Origin: Sphingobacterium deserti
Lineage (GTDB): Bacteria > Bacteroidota > Bacteroidia > Sphingobacteriales > Sphingobacteriaceae
NCBI RefSeq assembly: GCF_000757725.1
Contig: NZ_JJMU01000010.1
Span: forward strand, 62,001 to 126,000
Direction of reading: 5' to 3'
DNA length: 64,000 bases
This document shows positions 18,103-27,237 of the stretch, one piece after another (the stretch's first letter is position 1; the number at the start of each line of letters is the position of its first letter). Below the pieces are notes generated by a model. The model worked only from the letters and a program-made list of their open reading frames with translations. It searched no databases and had not been told where the DNA came from. The position numbers were made by a program, and so were the translations under genes.

Positions 18103-18857
18103 AAATAATCATTATTGAAGACGAAGATCTAACAGCGGAAGATTTGGCACTTACGCTAAAGCGAATAGAGCCCTCTTCCGAATTGAGCGCAAGGCTTTCG
18201 AGTGTAAAAGAAGCCATCGCCTTTTTGAAGTCAGATCCAGATATCGATCTTATTTTTAGCGACATACAACTGGGTGATGGTGAGTCTTTTGATATCTTCC
18301 GAGAGGTTTCGCCTAAAGCCCCAATTGTGTTCTGTACTGCCTATAACCAATATATGCTTGAAGCCTTTCAAACATTTGGTTTGGATTATATCTTAAAGCC
18401 GTTTTCCGACGAAAGCATTTTAAAGACCTTGGAAAAGTACAAGCAGCTCCGCCAAACATTTAATCGGGGCACACAAAATATGGTCGACGCAGTCACGCGT
18501 CCGTCGCCCGGTGCAGATGCGCGCAAAAAGTCACTCATCGTGATTAATGGCGATAAAATCATACCCATCCAACTTCAAGAGATCGCATTGTGTTACATCG
18601 AATACGAGAATGTTTTTGTAAAAACAGATGCCGGAAAACAGTATTTAGTTAATAAATCTTTAGAAGAGATGGAGCAGATGCTCGGTGGAGAATTTTTCCG
18701 TGTAAATCGACAACACATTGTAAAGCGGGCTACGATTGCTTACGCTAACACCAGTTTATCACGAAAGCTGATACTTAGCCTGCATGTAGAGCATCCTATT
18801 AAAATATCTGTTAGTAAAGAAAAATACCAAATGTTCATGCAGTGGCTGCAGGGCTGA
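18099..18857 (+). CDS. LytTR-family response regulator
   Basis: A 252-residue protein. The receiver domain has phosphoacceptor D55 (LIFSDIQLGDGESFDIF) and the conserved Lys in LKPFSDES. A linker and a LytTR DNA-binding domain follow (about residues 145-250: ICLCYIEYENVFV-like strand, FFRVNRQHIVKRATI, LHVEHPIKISVSKEKY). It works with the overlapping LytS-type kinase. Target promoters are unknown. An elaborate inverted repeat lies 28 bp after its stop. Confidence 0.92.
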   Translation: MKIIIIEDEDLTAEDLALTLKRIEPSSELSARLSSVKEAIAFLKSDPDIDLIFSDIQLGDGESFDIFREVSPKAPIVFCTAYNQYMLEAFQTFGLDYILKPFSDESILKTLEKYKQLRQTFNRGTQNMVDAVTRPSPGADARKKSLIVINGDKIIPIQLQEIALCYIEYENVFVKTDAGKQYLVNKSLEEMEQMLGGEFFRVNRQHIVKRATIAYANTSLSRKLILSLHVEHPIKISVSKEKYQMFMQWLQG

Positions 18858-18884
18858 TACAGTTTACTTAGGTTGATCGCCGTT

Positions 18885-18938
18885 TTAAAGGTCGGTTCGG
18901 CCGGCGAATTGTCCGCTTCGGCCGAATTTCACCTTTAA
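18885..18938. other. Nested inverted repeat downstream of the LytTR gene
   Basis: An outer perfect stem (TTAAAGGT 18885-18892 with ACCTTTAA 18931-18938) encloses an inner perfect stem (TTCGGCCG 18896-18903 with CGGCCGAA 18919-18926). No T-run follows, so it is not a normal intrinsic terminator. It could be a transcript-end structure or a regulatory site. Confidence 0.5.
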
Positions 18939-19018
18939 TTGTGCGAGATTGCTCCCATATTTGTTGCAGCATGGATGTGGGCTCGTGGGGGGATGTATCT
19001 TAATAAAACTGTATGTTC

Positions 19019-19291
19019 ATGAAAAAGTATGTGTTGATTTTCAAAACTTCTATCCGAACGATCTTAGACCGTTCCCATCTTATATCAAAACTTTATAACG
19101 TCTCGAAAGAAGTTAAATTTGCCACCATAGATTTAGATGATGAAGATTTCATCTTACGTATCGAATCTACGAAACGCAACGAGGATTTTATCTCTCGTTT
19201 CCTCCTTTTGGAAGGGCACAAGGTGGTATTTTTGGCAGCCTTTGAAAAAGATGAATACGGCCGACCGCTATTGCAGCCAGCCTACTATTAA
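19019..19291 (+). CDS. Small conserved-looking hypothetical protein (ferredoxin-like fold suspected)
   Basis: A small soluble protein of 90 residues (starting at the second in-frame ATG; the ATG at 19013 would add two residues). It begins KKYVLIFKTSI and has FATIDLDDEDFILRIEST in the middle. This pattern resembles the beta-alpha-beta strands of heavy-metal-associated (HMA) domains but lacks the CxxC metal site. Function unknown. It lies alone, convergent with the sorbosone-dehydrogenase-like gene. Confidence 0.65.
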   Translation: MKKYVLIFKTSIRTILDRSHLISKLYNVSKEVKFATIDLDDEDFILRIESTKRNEDFISRFLLLEGHKVVFLAAFEKDEYGRPLLQPAYY

Positions 19292-19369
19292 GTTTGCTTT
19301 TTAATAATATGTGTTAGTTGTGCCCTCAACGAGCGCATAACTTTCTCGGCACCGAGGTCTGTTGAGCTA

Positions 19370-20692
19370 TTACAATCTTTCAGGCATCACCGTCCAAATA
19401 ATGTTTGCGGCATCATCCGTCACTAACATGTATTTTGAGGTGAACGCTACAGCTACCGGTCTTCCATAAACTTCGCTATTCTCCTCGTTGCCTATAAACC
19501 CTGTCAGGAAGTCTTGCGCTTCACCGGCAGGGCGTCCTTTTGAAAACGGGACGAAAATCACCTTATAGCCCGAGAATGTGGAGCGATTCCAAGAGCCGTG
19601 TTGTCCAATATATACCCCTTCAGGAAAACCGTCTGCTTTATTGAACGAGAGGCCTAAAGAGGCGGTATGCGCGCCAACTGCGAAGTCTGGCGTAATCGAT
19701 TTTTGTGCCATTTCTTTAGGCATCTTATCCTTCCAACGCGGGTCTTCATGCTGTCCCCAATACGTATAAGGCCAACCGTAAAAGCCATTGTTTTTTACGC
19801 TTGTTATGTAATCAGGCACTAGCTCGTCGCCCAGTTCATCCCGCTCATTAACAGCAGTCCATAGCGTCGAGGTCTGCGGTTCGATATCCATCCCTACCGG
19901 ATTGCGAATACCAGAGGCGAAGATCCGTTCACCCGAGCCATCGAGATTCACTTCAAGAATCGCTGCCCGCCTTACTTCATGCTCCATTCCGTTCTCTCCC
20001 ACATTACTTCCCGAGCCTACTGATATGTATATCTTCGTACTATCTGCATTGAGGATCATGTTTCGCGTCCAGTGATTATTGTAACCGCCCGCCGGCAAGC
20101 TTAAAATCTTCTTTCCGCTTGTGCTGATCTTACCATTGCGATAGGGATACCTCATCAACCCATCCGTATTCGCTACATAGAACCATTCTCCGGCTAATAA
20201 CATGCCGAAAGGTTGCGAAAGATTACTTAAAACTGTCTCCCGTTCATCGGCAATACCGTCACCGTCGGTGTCGCGAAAACGAATAATATTATTTGGGCTT
20301 TTACTGCGAAACTCGTTATGGGAATCAGCCTTTTTACCATCGCCTTTGGTTTCCGTACGCGCCTGCGCAACATATACATCTCCGTTTGCGGCCACATATA
20401 CGTTTCGAGGACTATTTAGACTATCGGCAAAGCGAACCACTTTAAAACCCGCGCTGGCGGTCGGTGTCTCTCCCTCTTTGAAACCTTGCACCTTGGAGAA
20501 TTTATTTTTTGACGGTGTTGCCAAAGGCTCTTGCGGTACAATCTGCATGCCGAACTCCCGCTCCTGGGAAGAGGAATCCGTGTCATTCGTATTACTTTTT
20601 TTCGAAGCCCCACCGCAGGCCCACATCAAGCCGCATGCAGCTAGCAAGGAAAGCCCTATTTTGGCATTACTTGACAAATGTTTTGTTATCAT
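19370..20692 (-). CDS. Lipoprotein of the PQQ-type sugar / L-sorbosone dehydrogenase family
   Basis: About 440 residues counted from the ATG at 20692, which places the lipobox LMWAC (Cys26) at the end of a good signal peptide; ATGs at 20713 and 20791 are alternatives. The mature part is a six-bladed propeller: LNSPRNVYVAANGDVYVAQ, IIRFRDTDGDGIADE (a calcium-loop-like stretch), LSQPFGMLL, ASGIRNPVGMDIEP and VNERDELGDELVPDYITSV. These are hallmarks of the soluble glucose/sorbosone dehydrogenase family, which oxidises sugars with PQQ. Whether PQQ is available in this organism is unknown, so the activity is uncertain. Confidence 0.82.
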   Translation of the reverse strand: MITKHLSSNAKIGLSLLAACGLMWACGGASKKSNTNDTDSSSQEREFGMQIVPQEPLATPSKNKFSKVQGFKEGETPTASAGFKVVRFADSLNSPRNVYVAANGDVYVAQARTETKGDGKKADSHNEFRSKSPNNIIRFRDTDGDGIADERETVLSNLSQPFGMLLAGEWFYVANTDGLMRYPYRNGKISTSGKKILSLPAGGYNNHWTRNMILNADSTKIYISVGSGSNVGENGMEHEVRRAAILEVNLDGSGERIFASGIRNPVGMDIEPQTSTLWTAVNERDELGDELVPDYITSVKNNGFYGWPYTYWGQHEDPRWKDKMPKEMAQKSITPDFAVGAHTASLGLSFNKADGFPEGVYIGQHGSWNRSTFSGYKVIFVPFSKGRPAGEAQDFLTGFIGNEENSEVYGRPVAVAFTSKYMLVTDDAANIIWTVMPERL

Positions 20693-20901
20693 GTTGTATA
20701 TTATTTTGTTCATAATCTTTGAAAGCGGATGCCGCTCCCCTTTACGAACCGCCATCGCTGCGAAAAGTTCTTTTAATAGCCATTGTACCAATTTTTATGG
20801 TCTTTAAAATACTTCCGTTGTTGAAGCCGTGTATATAAAGAGAATATCGCTAACTTAGCGCCGTTATTAACCCGGTCATCTTTACCCACTTTCGCAACCG
20901 C

Positions 20902-22203
20902 ATGGAAACTGTTTTGTCACTTTACAAAAGACTCACCCATATTGGTGTTCATGATGAATTATCTTATTTGGCGAGCCGACGAGTGCAAATGCTCAATCTA
21001 ATCGCCTTAAGCTGTGTGCCGTTAACTTTCTTTTTCGCTATCTGCAACATAATCAATGGCCATTATCTTCTATCAAGTATCAATCTTGCAAATAGCGCAG
21101 CCTCTGCATTAGTGCTCATATTGCACCAACGCCAGCGTTATCACGCTGGTCGTTTCGTACTTCTCAGTTTTAACTTTCTCCTATTTGCTACAGGCTGCTT
21201 TTTGTATCAAAACGGAGCGATTTATTATCTTCTCTGCGTGCTCATCGTCGCCCTATTGGTCTACGATAAAAAAGGAGCACAAATTATGGCCGGCATAGGA
21301 GTTACTACAGTCATCCTCTTGGCAACTTTTTTACCGCAGGACCTCGGACCGCGTGAAGCTTTACCCACCAGCCGCCAAATTATCAATACAATTGGAGCTC
21401 TAGTATTTCTAACCTTTATTATTAGTTTTTTTAAACGTATCCAGTATGGCTATCAGAAAGAAATTGAGGAACAACGCGACAAACTCAAGAAGATGAATGC
21501 GGATATGCAAAAAATATTTTCCATTATCTCTCACGATATCAAAAGTCCGCTAGCTTCCTTACAAGGCGTTATAGCACTATTCCAAGAGGGCTTTATCTCT
21601 CCAGAGGTTACAGAACAATCGGTGAAATTAGTGAACAGAAGAATTGCGCAATTGGACAGCACACTGGATAACCTCTTGCGCTGGAGCAGCAATAACCTTG
21701 GCGGCTTACAAACAACCAAAACCCATGTATATTTGACGGGAGCCGTACAGGAAACTTGTTATTTTTTGGAAGGGCTAGCCACCGAAAAAGCAATCGACTT
21801 CGCTATAGACATCGATCCGGATACCTTCGTATTTGCAGATCGTGACCAGTTGAGTATGATTTTAAGAAACTTAATAAGCAATGCCATAAAGTTCAGCTAT
21901 GCAGGCGGCACAATATCTATTAGGGGCAAACGCGGTGTTGGCAAGGTGACACTGCAAGTCATTGATCGTGGCATGGGTATGAGCAAGGATAATGAAAACG
22001 CGCTGTTCCGTTCACTTCAAAAGCCGTCTTTTGGCACGGACGGCGAGCGGGGATCTGGCGTAGGTTTAATGCTGAGCTACGAACTTATAAAGCAAAACGC
22101 CGGCACAATAACTGTGGAGAGTACGGAAGGGATAGGCACTACGTTTTCTATTGTATTACCAGTAGGAATAGCAGAAAGAAAAGCCGTACTAACTCCGTTG
22201 TAA
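20902..22203 (+). CDS. Membrane-bound hybrid-less sensor histidine kinase
   Basis: A 433-residue kinase. Residues about 30-175 hold about six hydrophobic segments with very short loops, so the sensor is intramembrane. The HisKA domain follows with phosphoacceptor H211 in IISHDIKSPLASLQG. The HATPase domain has LRNLISNAIKFSY (N box), VIDRGMGMSKDN (G1) and GERGSGVGLMLSYELI (G2). No response regulator is adjacent, so its partner must be encoded elsewhere. The next gene is a small cupin on the same strand. Confidence 0.9.
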   Translation: METVLSLYKRLTHIGVHDELSYLASRRVQMLNLIALSCVPLTFFFAICNIINGHYLLSSINLANSAASALVLILHQRQRYHAGRFVLLSFNFLLFATGCFLYQNGAIYYLLCVLIVALLVYDKKGAQIMAGIGVTTVILLATFLPQDLGPREALPTSRQIINTIGALVFLTFIISFFKRIQYGYQKEIEEQRDKLKKMNADMQKIFSIISHDIKSPLASLQGVIALFQEGFISPEVTEQSVKLVNRRIAQLDSTLDNLLRWSSNNLGGLQTTKTHVYLTGAVQETCYFLEGLATEKAIDFAIDIDPDTFVFADRDQLSMILRNLISNAIKFSYAGGTISIRGKRGVGKVTLQVIDRGMGMSKDNENALFRSLQKPSFGTDGERGSGVGLMLSYELIKQNAGTITVESTEGIGTTFSIVLPVGIAERKAVLTPL

Positions 22204-22391
22204 CGACCCATAAAAGAAAGTAAAGCTACCATGGCGCAACATTGACGGCTTTTTTTCCTATTTTTGCTCTGTTTAATAGTGATTATGTTCAAGTGCCAAC
22301 GCCAATTGCATACTTGCTTCATTATTAACAGTGCGGGGATGTTTCGGCATCCTCGCATTCTATTCAATGCTTACAACCTCACATAGTGATT

Positions 22392-22730
22392 ATGGGACAA
22401 CTTTTCGGAATAGACAATGATATGGATTGGTTAGATCTTGGCAATGGCGTGCGTCGCAAGCTGATGTCTCACAACGAGCAACTCATGGTTGTTAAAGTAA
22501 GATTTGAGCAGGGCGCTGTTGGCGAACCTCATGCGCATCCACACGTACAGATATCTTATGTAAGCTCTGGAAAGTTTAGCTATAGCATAGCCGGGGAAGA
22601 GCGTATTTTGGTAGTTGGCGATACCTGTATCGTTCCGCCAAATGTATTACATGGATGTGTTTGTCTAGAAGCTGGCGAACTTATAGACTCTTTTACTCCC
22701 TCTCGAACAGATTTTCTCGATACTCGCTAA
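22392..22730 (+). CDS. Small cupin-domain protein
   Basis: A 112-residue single cupin. The first cupin motif is seen in GEPHAHPHVQISYVSSGKFSY (metal-binding histidines spaced as in the family) and the second in VGDTCIVPPNVLHG. I chose the ATG at 22392; a GTG two codons earlier is in frame. Small cupins of this type bind a metal and a small ligand or act as isomerases; the substrate is not predictable. A TATTTTTG octamer at 22259-22266 could be a promoter with a leader of about 120 nt. Confidence 0.85.
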   Translation: MGQLFGIDNDMDWLDLGNGVRRKLMSHNEQLMVVKVRFEQGAVGEPHAHPHVQISYVSSGKFSYSIAGEERILVVGDTCIVPPNVLHGCVCLEAGELIDSFTPSRTDFLDTR

Positions 22731-22746
22731 TTGGTTGATAGTAACA

Positions 22747-23001
22747 CTAATCTTCGGCAACAAAACGGATCTCTTGTAAAGAATTGATGTCCCTGAAACT
22801 AATCGATAGTCGCTCTCGCGCGCCATGTAACAACTCGTAATTGGGATTTGCCTTAAATGCCCGTTCTATTTCATAAAAGGACTCAATCACATCTTTATTG
22901 TCATTGCACTCTTTAAAAACCTCTTCAGAGAAAGTTCCAAGCTGCTTGTCTTCCGTACTTTTGATAATGCGTATTCTACGTTCTGGCAATGTCAGTTCCA
23001 T
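22747..23001 (-). CDS. Small hypothetical protein
   Basis: An 84-residue soluble, charged protein with predicted alternating strands and helices (LTLPERRIRIIKSTED, FYEIERAFKANPNYELL, SISFRDINSLQEIRFV). No family recognised. It is convergent with the cupin gene, 16 bp away, and lies 74 bp downstream of a small lipoprotein gene on the same strand. Base composition is like its neighbours. Confidence 0.5.
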   Translation of the reverse strand: MELTLPERRIRIIKSTEDKQLGTFSEEVFKECNDNKDVIESFYEIERAFKANPNYELLHGARERLSISFRDINSLQEIRFVAED

Positions 23002-23075
23002 AATATTTTGTTAAATAGTGTGTTAAATCTCTACAGAATAAACAGCCTAAACACCTTGTACAGGTTCTAAATGAG

Positions 23076-23273
23076 CTACTGACTAGTGGAATCCTGCACA
23101 ACTTCTGTACTGTCTGTCACGGCGCTGCCAGAAGCACGCTCATCTTCAACCGTTGGCGTAGCCGTTTCGGGGCGTGCCTGGTTGTTAGCGGGCTGTTGAC
23201 ATCCATACATCGCTAAAAAGCTTATCGCGAGTACCGTTCCAAGTATTATTTTTTTGTGTATCATATCCATCAT
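23076..23273 (-). CDS. Small lipoprotein
   Basis: 65 residues: a signal peptide with a clear lipobox (FLAMYGC), then an acidic, Thr/Ser/Ala-rich tail without predicted fold. Several Met codons are possible starts (first, second and fourth residues); Met4 gives the most usual signal peptide. Such short lipoproteins are common in Bacteroidota and have no assigned function. It stands alone, with gaps on both sides. Confidence 0.6.
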   Translation of the reverse strand: MMDMIHKKIILGTVLAISFLAMYGCQQPANNQARPETATPTVEDERASGSAVTDSTEVVQDSTSQ

Positions 23274-23509
23274 TTAAATAAGAACATAACCTTACTCCTA
23301 CGTAAAAGTTGTAAAAAAGAAATTTATCAGTATATCTACGCTGTGATGCCACGTAATAAGCAAATCATCACGTAGTAAACGCATTCGATCAATATAATCA
23401 AATCAGTAAAACAGATAGCTGGAAGTACGTATTCGCTGCACCATAGCATTTGAATTGAAATTACGGTTCGCACGCTAAAGCTACAAGTGATCATCTGTTT
23501 ATATCGCTA

Positions 23510-25387
23510 CTATCTGGGTTGTTTCAGGAAGATCCGCTCTTCCAATAATTTTGCATATTGCTGCGTACCGAAAATAGATAGATGATCAGCATCATAGAAG
23601 TAGGTGGACGCTGTATCGGCGCGTAGGATATCTGGATGATTATAAACATCGATGTAGCGCGATGCGATGGAGGATGCTTTCAGAAATTTATTGGCGTTAT
23701 AGCGCTCGGGACGCAAATACTTTGCTGGATGGATGGCGAAACGCTTTCGCAGGACTTCTATCACGGGATACTCGATCTGATAACTTTCTGTCTGCCCGAT
23801 GTAAATGACCGGGACAGCATACTGACCAAAGAATGCATCGATCTGCCTTAAATACGCCTCGAGTTGCTTCTTAGAATAACCGGCATAATTTGCAGATAAG
23901 ATCACCTTATCTATCTTTCCCATATGCTTTGGAAGATAGGTTCCATACATATAATGCATCAGCTCCGTGGGACCTTGGAAAACGGATTGAACGTTTGGAG
24001 CGGGAAAGGTTTCATCACCGGTCGCTTGCAACAAATGCACGTCGTGCTTATGTGCAAGATCCCGCAGGGTGGCGGAAAACATACCTGCATGGCAATCACC
24101 AATTAAAAGGTAGTTTGGTAAGGTGTCTGAAAATTTATAAAGCTCGCGCTGATCGAATGCCTGGAAAGGAGAATTTGCTAACAGATGTCCCTTTCCAAAA
24201 TTGTATTGCTCGTCAGCGAACAGTGCCGTATAACGCCGTTGGAAATCTGCGATATCTGGCAGATTATCCGCTGTAAGATATTTCGGCCAAGATATTTGTG
24301 TAATCGAGAACGTGATACATACCGTGATAAGGATGCTTGCGGTTAAAACCGCAGGCTTACGAAACACTGCGCGTCGTTCGACAAGGAAATACGCGACGCT
24401 ACCTAATACGATGGAAAGAAAAAAGAACAGTATCCGTTGCTCCTGTGTTTGGTTCCATGCGAAATAGGTGCAAAGCACCACTATTGGCCAATGCCACAAA
24501 TACCAACTGTAGGATATACGAGCAAGGTAAACAACAACCGGAAGCCTAAAAAGCGATAATTCTGGCGCTAACCACAGAATACCCGCTGTGCAACCTACGG
24601 GCAGCCATGTGCTGACGGAGGGCCAGCCCATATGAGTGAGCCTGATCAACCCGAACATGGACAGCACAAGTAAACCAATAAGAAGAACTGCCAGGAGGTT
24701 TCGTATTCGTAATGAAATGTAGTTCTTTAGCCAAGGTGTCTGAAAATAAACGAGCGCGCCGACTAAAAATTCCCACGCTCGTGTCGGAAACATATAGAAT
24801 GCAAATTTTGCATCGAAGCGCATGTAGTACGACATAATGGCAAATGAAACAAAGATTAGCACACAAATCAGTAGTATGAATACCTTGCCCTGCCGTTTAC
24901 GTAATGGTTGCAAACCCAGCAAAAGCAAGGGGTAAACCATATAGAATTGCCATTCAACGGACAATGACCATGTGTGCAGCAAAAAATTTAATTGGGATGA
25001 TGGAGCGAAATATCCTGCGGCTCGATAGTAGTGGATATTGGAAACAAAGAGCGAACTCGAAAAAGCAAAACGACTAAAATCATAAAGCTTTATTCCAAGG
25101 AAGCAATAAATAAGTATAAAGAAGATGAGGAGGACAGCCAATAGACCGGGTACAATCCTGGCTAAGCGTCGATAATAGAAACCGGCTAATGTAAACTTGC
25201 CTTCTTCGATCTTCTGGCTGATCATTTGGGTCATTAGAAAGCCTGACAACACAAAAAAAACGTCTACTCCCGCATACCCGTCGCGGAAGATCTTAAAATC
25301 GAAGTGATAGCAAACCACAGCTACTACTGCGACACAGCGCAGAAAAACAATATCGTAGCGTATGTTGTTTTGAGCCGCTTTCAGCAT
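23510..25387 (-). CDS. Membrane acyltransferase (OafA/YrhL family) fused to an SGNH-type domain with a Cys nucleophile position
   Basis: A 625-residue two-domain protein. Residues 1-345 are an Acyltransferase_3 domain with about ten membrane helices, catalytic-type H28 (VVCYHFD) and the GVDVFFVLSGFLM motif (about 40-52). Residues about 385-625 form a periplasmic SGNH-like domain: block I reads IGD-C432-HAG where a Ser is normal, and the C-terminal D599-A-D-H602-LS supplies Asp and His. Proteins of this build transfer acetyl or other acyl groups to surface glycans such as O-antigen or peptidoglycan. Acceptor unknown; no polysaccharide operon is adjacent. Confidence 0.88.
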   Translation of the reverse strand: MLKAAQNNIRYDIVFLRCVAVVAVVCYHFDFKIFRDGYAGVDVFFVLSGFLMTQMISQKIEEGKFTLAGFYYRRLARIVPGLLAVLLIFFILIYCFLGIKLYDFSRFAFSSSLFVSNIHYYRAAGYFAPSSQLNFLLHTWSLSVEWQFYMVYPLLLLGLQPLRKRQGKVFILLICVLIFVSFAIMSYYMRFDAKFAFYMFPTRAWEFLVGALVYFQTPWLKNYISLRIRNLLAVLLIGLLVLSMFGLIRLTHMGWPSVSTWLPVGCTAGILWLAPELSLFRLPVVVYLARISYSWYLWHWPIVVLCTYFAWNQTQEQRILFFFLSIVLGSVAYFLVERRAVFRKPAVLTASILITVCITFSITQISWPKYLTADNLPDIADFQRRYTALFADEQYNFGKGHLLANSPFQAFDQRELYKFSDTLPNYLLIGDCHAGMFSATLRDLAHKHDVHLLQATGDETFPAPNVQSVFQGPTELMHYMYGTYLPKHMGKIDKVILSANYAGYSKKQLEAYLRQIDAFFGQYAVPVIYIGQTESYQIEYPVIEVLRKRFAIHPAKYLRPERYNANKFLKASSIASRYIDVYNHPDILRADTASTYFYDADHLSIFGTQQYAKLLEERIFLKQPR

Positions 25388-25556
25388 AAGTGCGATTTTC
25401 CAGGACTAAATATATGGAATTATCTTTTTCAATACTGCAGTATAGCGAAAATCCTTGCTTCTGATCGAAAATGTAAAGCCTGAAGAATAGAACTGCTCGC
25501 GGAATGCGTACCTTGCACTCAGTTTTTTTAAAAAGATATCTACACGGTACAGACTA

Positions 25557-26129
25557 ATGCAACAAGAATATTATCAAGAGCAAACGTTTACAAAGACATC
25601 GTTTCCGCAAAATTTTCGAAAGGTCGAATTTGATAGCTGCGTTTTCAACACTTGCATTTTAAATCAAATGGATCTTTCCGACTGTCGATTCATAGACTGT
25701 ACATTCACTAATTGTGATCTTAGCCTAGTCAATGTCTCGCGTTGTAGCTTTCAGGACGTTCAATTTAGTCAATGCAAAATGATGGGAATTTCATTTTCCG
25801 CCTGTAGCACGTTTGGGCTAGCTTTTTCTTTTGCGCATTGCCAGCTTCAACACAGCTCGTTTACGAAATTAAAGTTGAAAGGGCTATCCTTTAAAGCTTG
25901 TTTGCTGCAAGAGGTCGATTTTTCCGAGGCTGATCTTAGTTCCTCTACCTTTGATGAATGTAATATGGAGCGCGCTGTATTCCGTCAAACAAACCTCGAA
26001 AAAGCAGATTTTAGAACTTCCTATAATTATAGTCTAGACCCGGAACAAAACCGTTTGAAAAAAGCAAAATTCTCTATGCTGGGTATAGCAGGTTTGTTAG
26101 CAAAATATGACATCATCATCTCGAAATAA
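25557..26129 (+). CDS. Pentapeptide-repeat protein (Qnr/McbG-like)
   Basis: A 190-residue protein made almost wholly of A(D/N)LXX-like pentapeptide repeats, many with Cys at the second position (VFNTCILNQMDLSDCRFIDC, VDFSEADLSSSTFDECNMERAVF). The repeats fold as a right-handed quadrilateral beta-helix. Its length, and the short non-repeat C-terminus (LDPEQNRLKKAKFSMLGIAGLL), are like McbG and Qnr, which protect DNA gyrase from inhibitors by DNA mimicry. Protection of gyrase here is an inference from the fold. It is divergent from the acyltransferase gene. Confidence 0.85.
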   Translation: MQQEYYQEQTFTKTSFPQNFRKVEFDSCVFNTCILNQMDLSDCRFIDCTFTNCDLSLVNVSRCSFQDVQFSQCKMMGISFSACSTFGLAFSFAHCQLQHSSFTKLKLKGLSFKACLLQEVDFSEADLSSSTFDECNMERAVFRQTNLEKADFRTSYNYSLDPEQNRLKKAKFSMLGIAGLLAKYDIIISK

Positions 26130-26215
26130 TTCGTGGAAAAGAATCCTGATCTTAGGCGTCCAGCTTGAGAACAAAAAAAATGACGAATGTTGTAAACGAA
26201 GTATTTAGAAGACTA

Positions 26216-26761
26216 TTAAGAGGCGGTCACCCGTACAACTTTCATAAATCGTCTTTTATAACTTCCTTCAAGCATAGTTTCTGTGACCGCTTGTGCCTTC
26301 CCTGAACTTGCATGTATAAACCGTAAACCGGACTCGGCGGAGTTTGACAGCACAATACCGACATGCCCAATACTTCTTCGGGCTGGATTGGTCCCCGTGA
26401 AAAGAATTATATCACCTGCTTTGGCCTGTGCCAAAGATACGTCTTCACCCGCCTTCCCCATAGCCGATGAACTTCGCGGTAAGGCTACACCAAACTTCTT
26501 AAAAACATAATGTACAAAACCAGAACAGTCAAAGCCACTCGTCGGGCTTGAAGCTCCATACCTGTATTTTACGCCGAGCAACTTCTTTGCAAAGGATATA
26601 AGGTCTTGCTCTGGATTGCTTTCGAATATCGGAGCGTGGCTATCAAAATTGTGAGCAGTCGTTAGCAACGGCTCCACAGCGTTGGCCTTCTTAACGATAG
26701 GAAATATAAATAATATGGTGACTAGAAGGTAGTGTCTTACAGCTGGATGTGATACTTTCAT
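26216..26761 (-). CDS. Secreted NlpC/P60 cysteine peptidase
   Basis: A 181-residue cell-wall hydrolase. A signal peptide (about residues 1-28, ending KKANA) is followed by one C40-family domain with catalytic C79 (TSGFDCSGFV), H133 (IGHVGIVLS) and third residue H150 (LRFIHASSG). NlpC/P60 enzymes cleave the gamma-D-Glu to diamino-acid bond in peptidoglycan stem peptides. A TAATTTTG element (minus strand, 26767-26774) lies only 6 bp before the ATG, so the mRNA may have almost no leader. Confidence 0.9.
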   Translation of the reverse strand: MKVSHPAVRHYLLVTILFIFPIVKKANAVEPLLTTAHNFDSHAPIFESNPEQDLISFAKKLLGVKYRYGASSPTSGFDCSGFVHYVFKKFGVALPRSSSAMGKAGEDVSLAQAKAGDIILFTGTNPARRSIGHVGIVLSNSAESGLRFIHASSGKAQAVTETMLEGSYKRRFMKVVRVTAS

Positions 26762-26766
26762 TCCAA

Positions 26767-26774
26767 CAAAATTA
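26767..26774 (-). promoter_or_regulatory. -7 promoter element (TAATTTTG) of the NlpC/P60 gene
   Basis: This TAnnTTTG match on the minus strand predicts a start at or within a few bases of the ATG, which would make the mRNA leaderless. Confidence 0.35.
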
Positions 26775-27196
26775 CAAATTAAAAAGTTAATAAGCTGTTT
26801 TATTGTGTTTTACAGGGTTAATACGGGTTATTCGTCCACTCTCCTCCATGCGCATCTAACTCAAAGAGTAGATTATGTGATGCACGGTATGTTTTGCTGC
26901 CGGATCCTTTTGTTATTTACGCCCTTTTTTGGCTGATATCATTCGTCATCCCCTCTATATCCTCACGCTGTTTCGCGGCTTATTTTAATAGCGGAAAGTT
27001 GTGTATACGGGTTTCGGGTTTTTCTATCAAGTTTGCGTTGTAGTGGTATCGGTACCTATTGTTTGTTAATTAACCCACCACTTCCCGATATCGCGTTAGA
27101 TGGGCGGCAATGGATGACCTATAAAGGCTGAATGGTTAATGACCAAAATATGGTAAACAAACTTTAAACTCTTAAAATAGCTTCTTTTTAGTTGAT
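26775..27196. other. Intergenic stretch without a recognisable gene
   Basis: No open frame with a plausible start and codon use was found between the NlpC/P60 gene and the Crp/Fnr gene. A short palindrome TGGT-taatg-ACCA (27133-27145) lies about 60 bp upstream of the Crp/Fnr gene's -7 element and could be a regulatory site. Otherwise nothing is seen. Confidence 0.5.
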
Positions 27197-27204
27197 TATC
27201 TTTG
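27197..27204 (+). promoter_or_regulatory. -7 promoter element (TATCTTTG) of the Crp/Fnr gene
   Basis: A perfect TAnnTTTG match 33 bp before the ATG; the start is predicted near 27211. Confidence 0.5.
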
Positions 27205-27237
27205 GAATCGAAAAGCAGCCCTATCAAAAAATGATGT

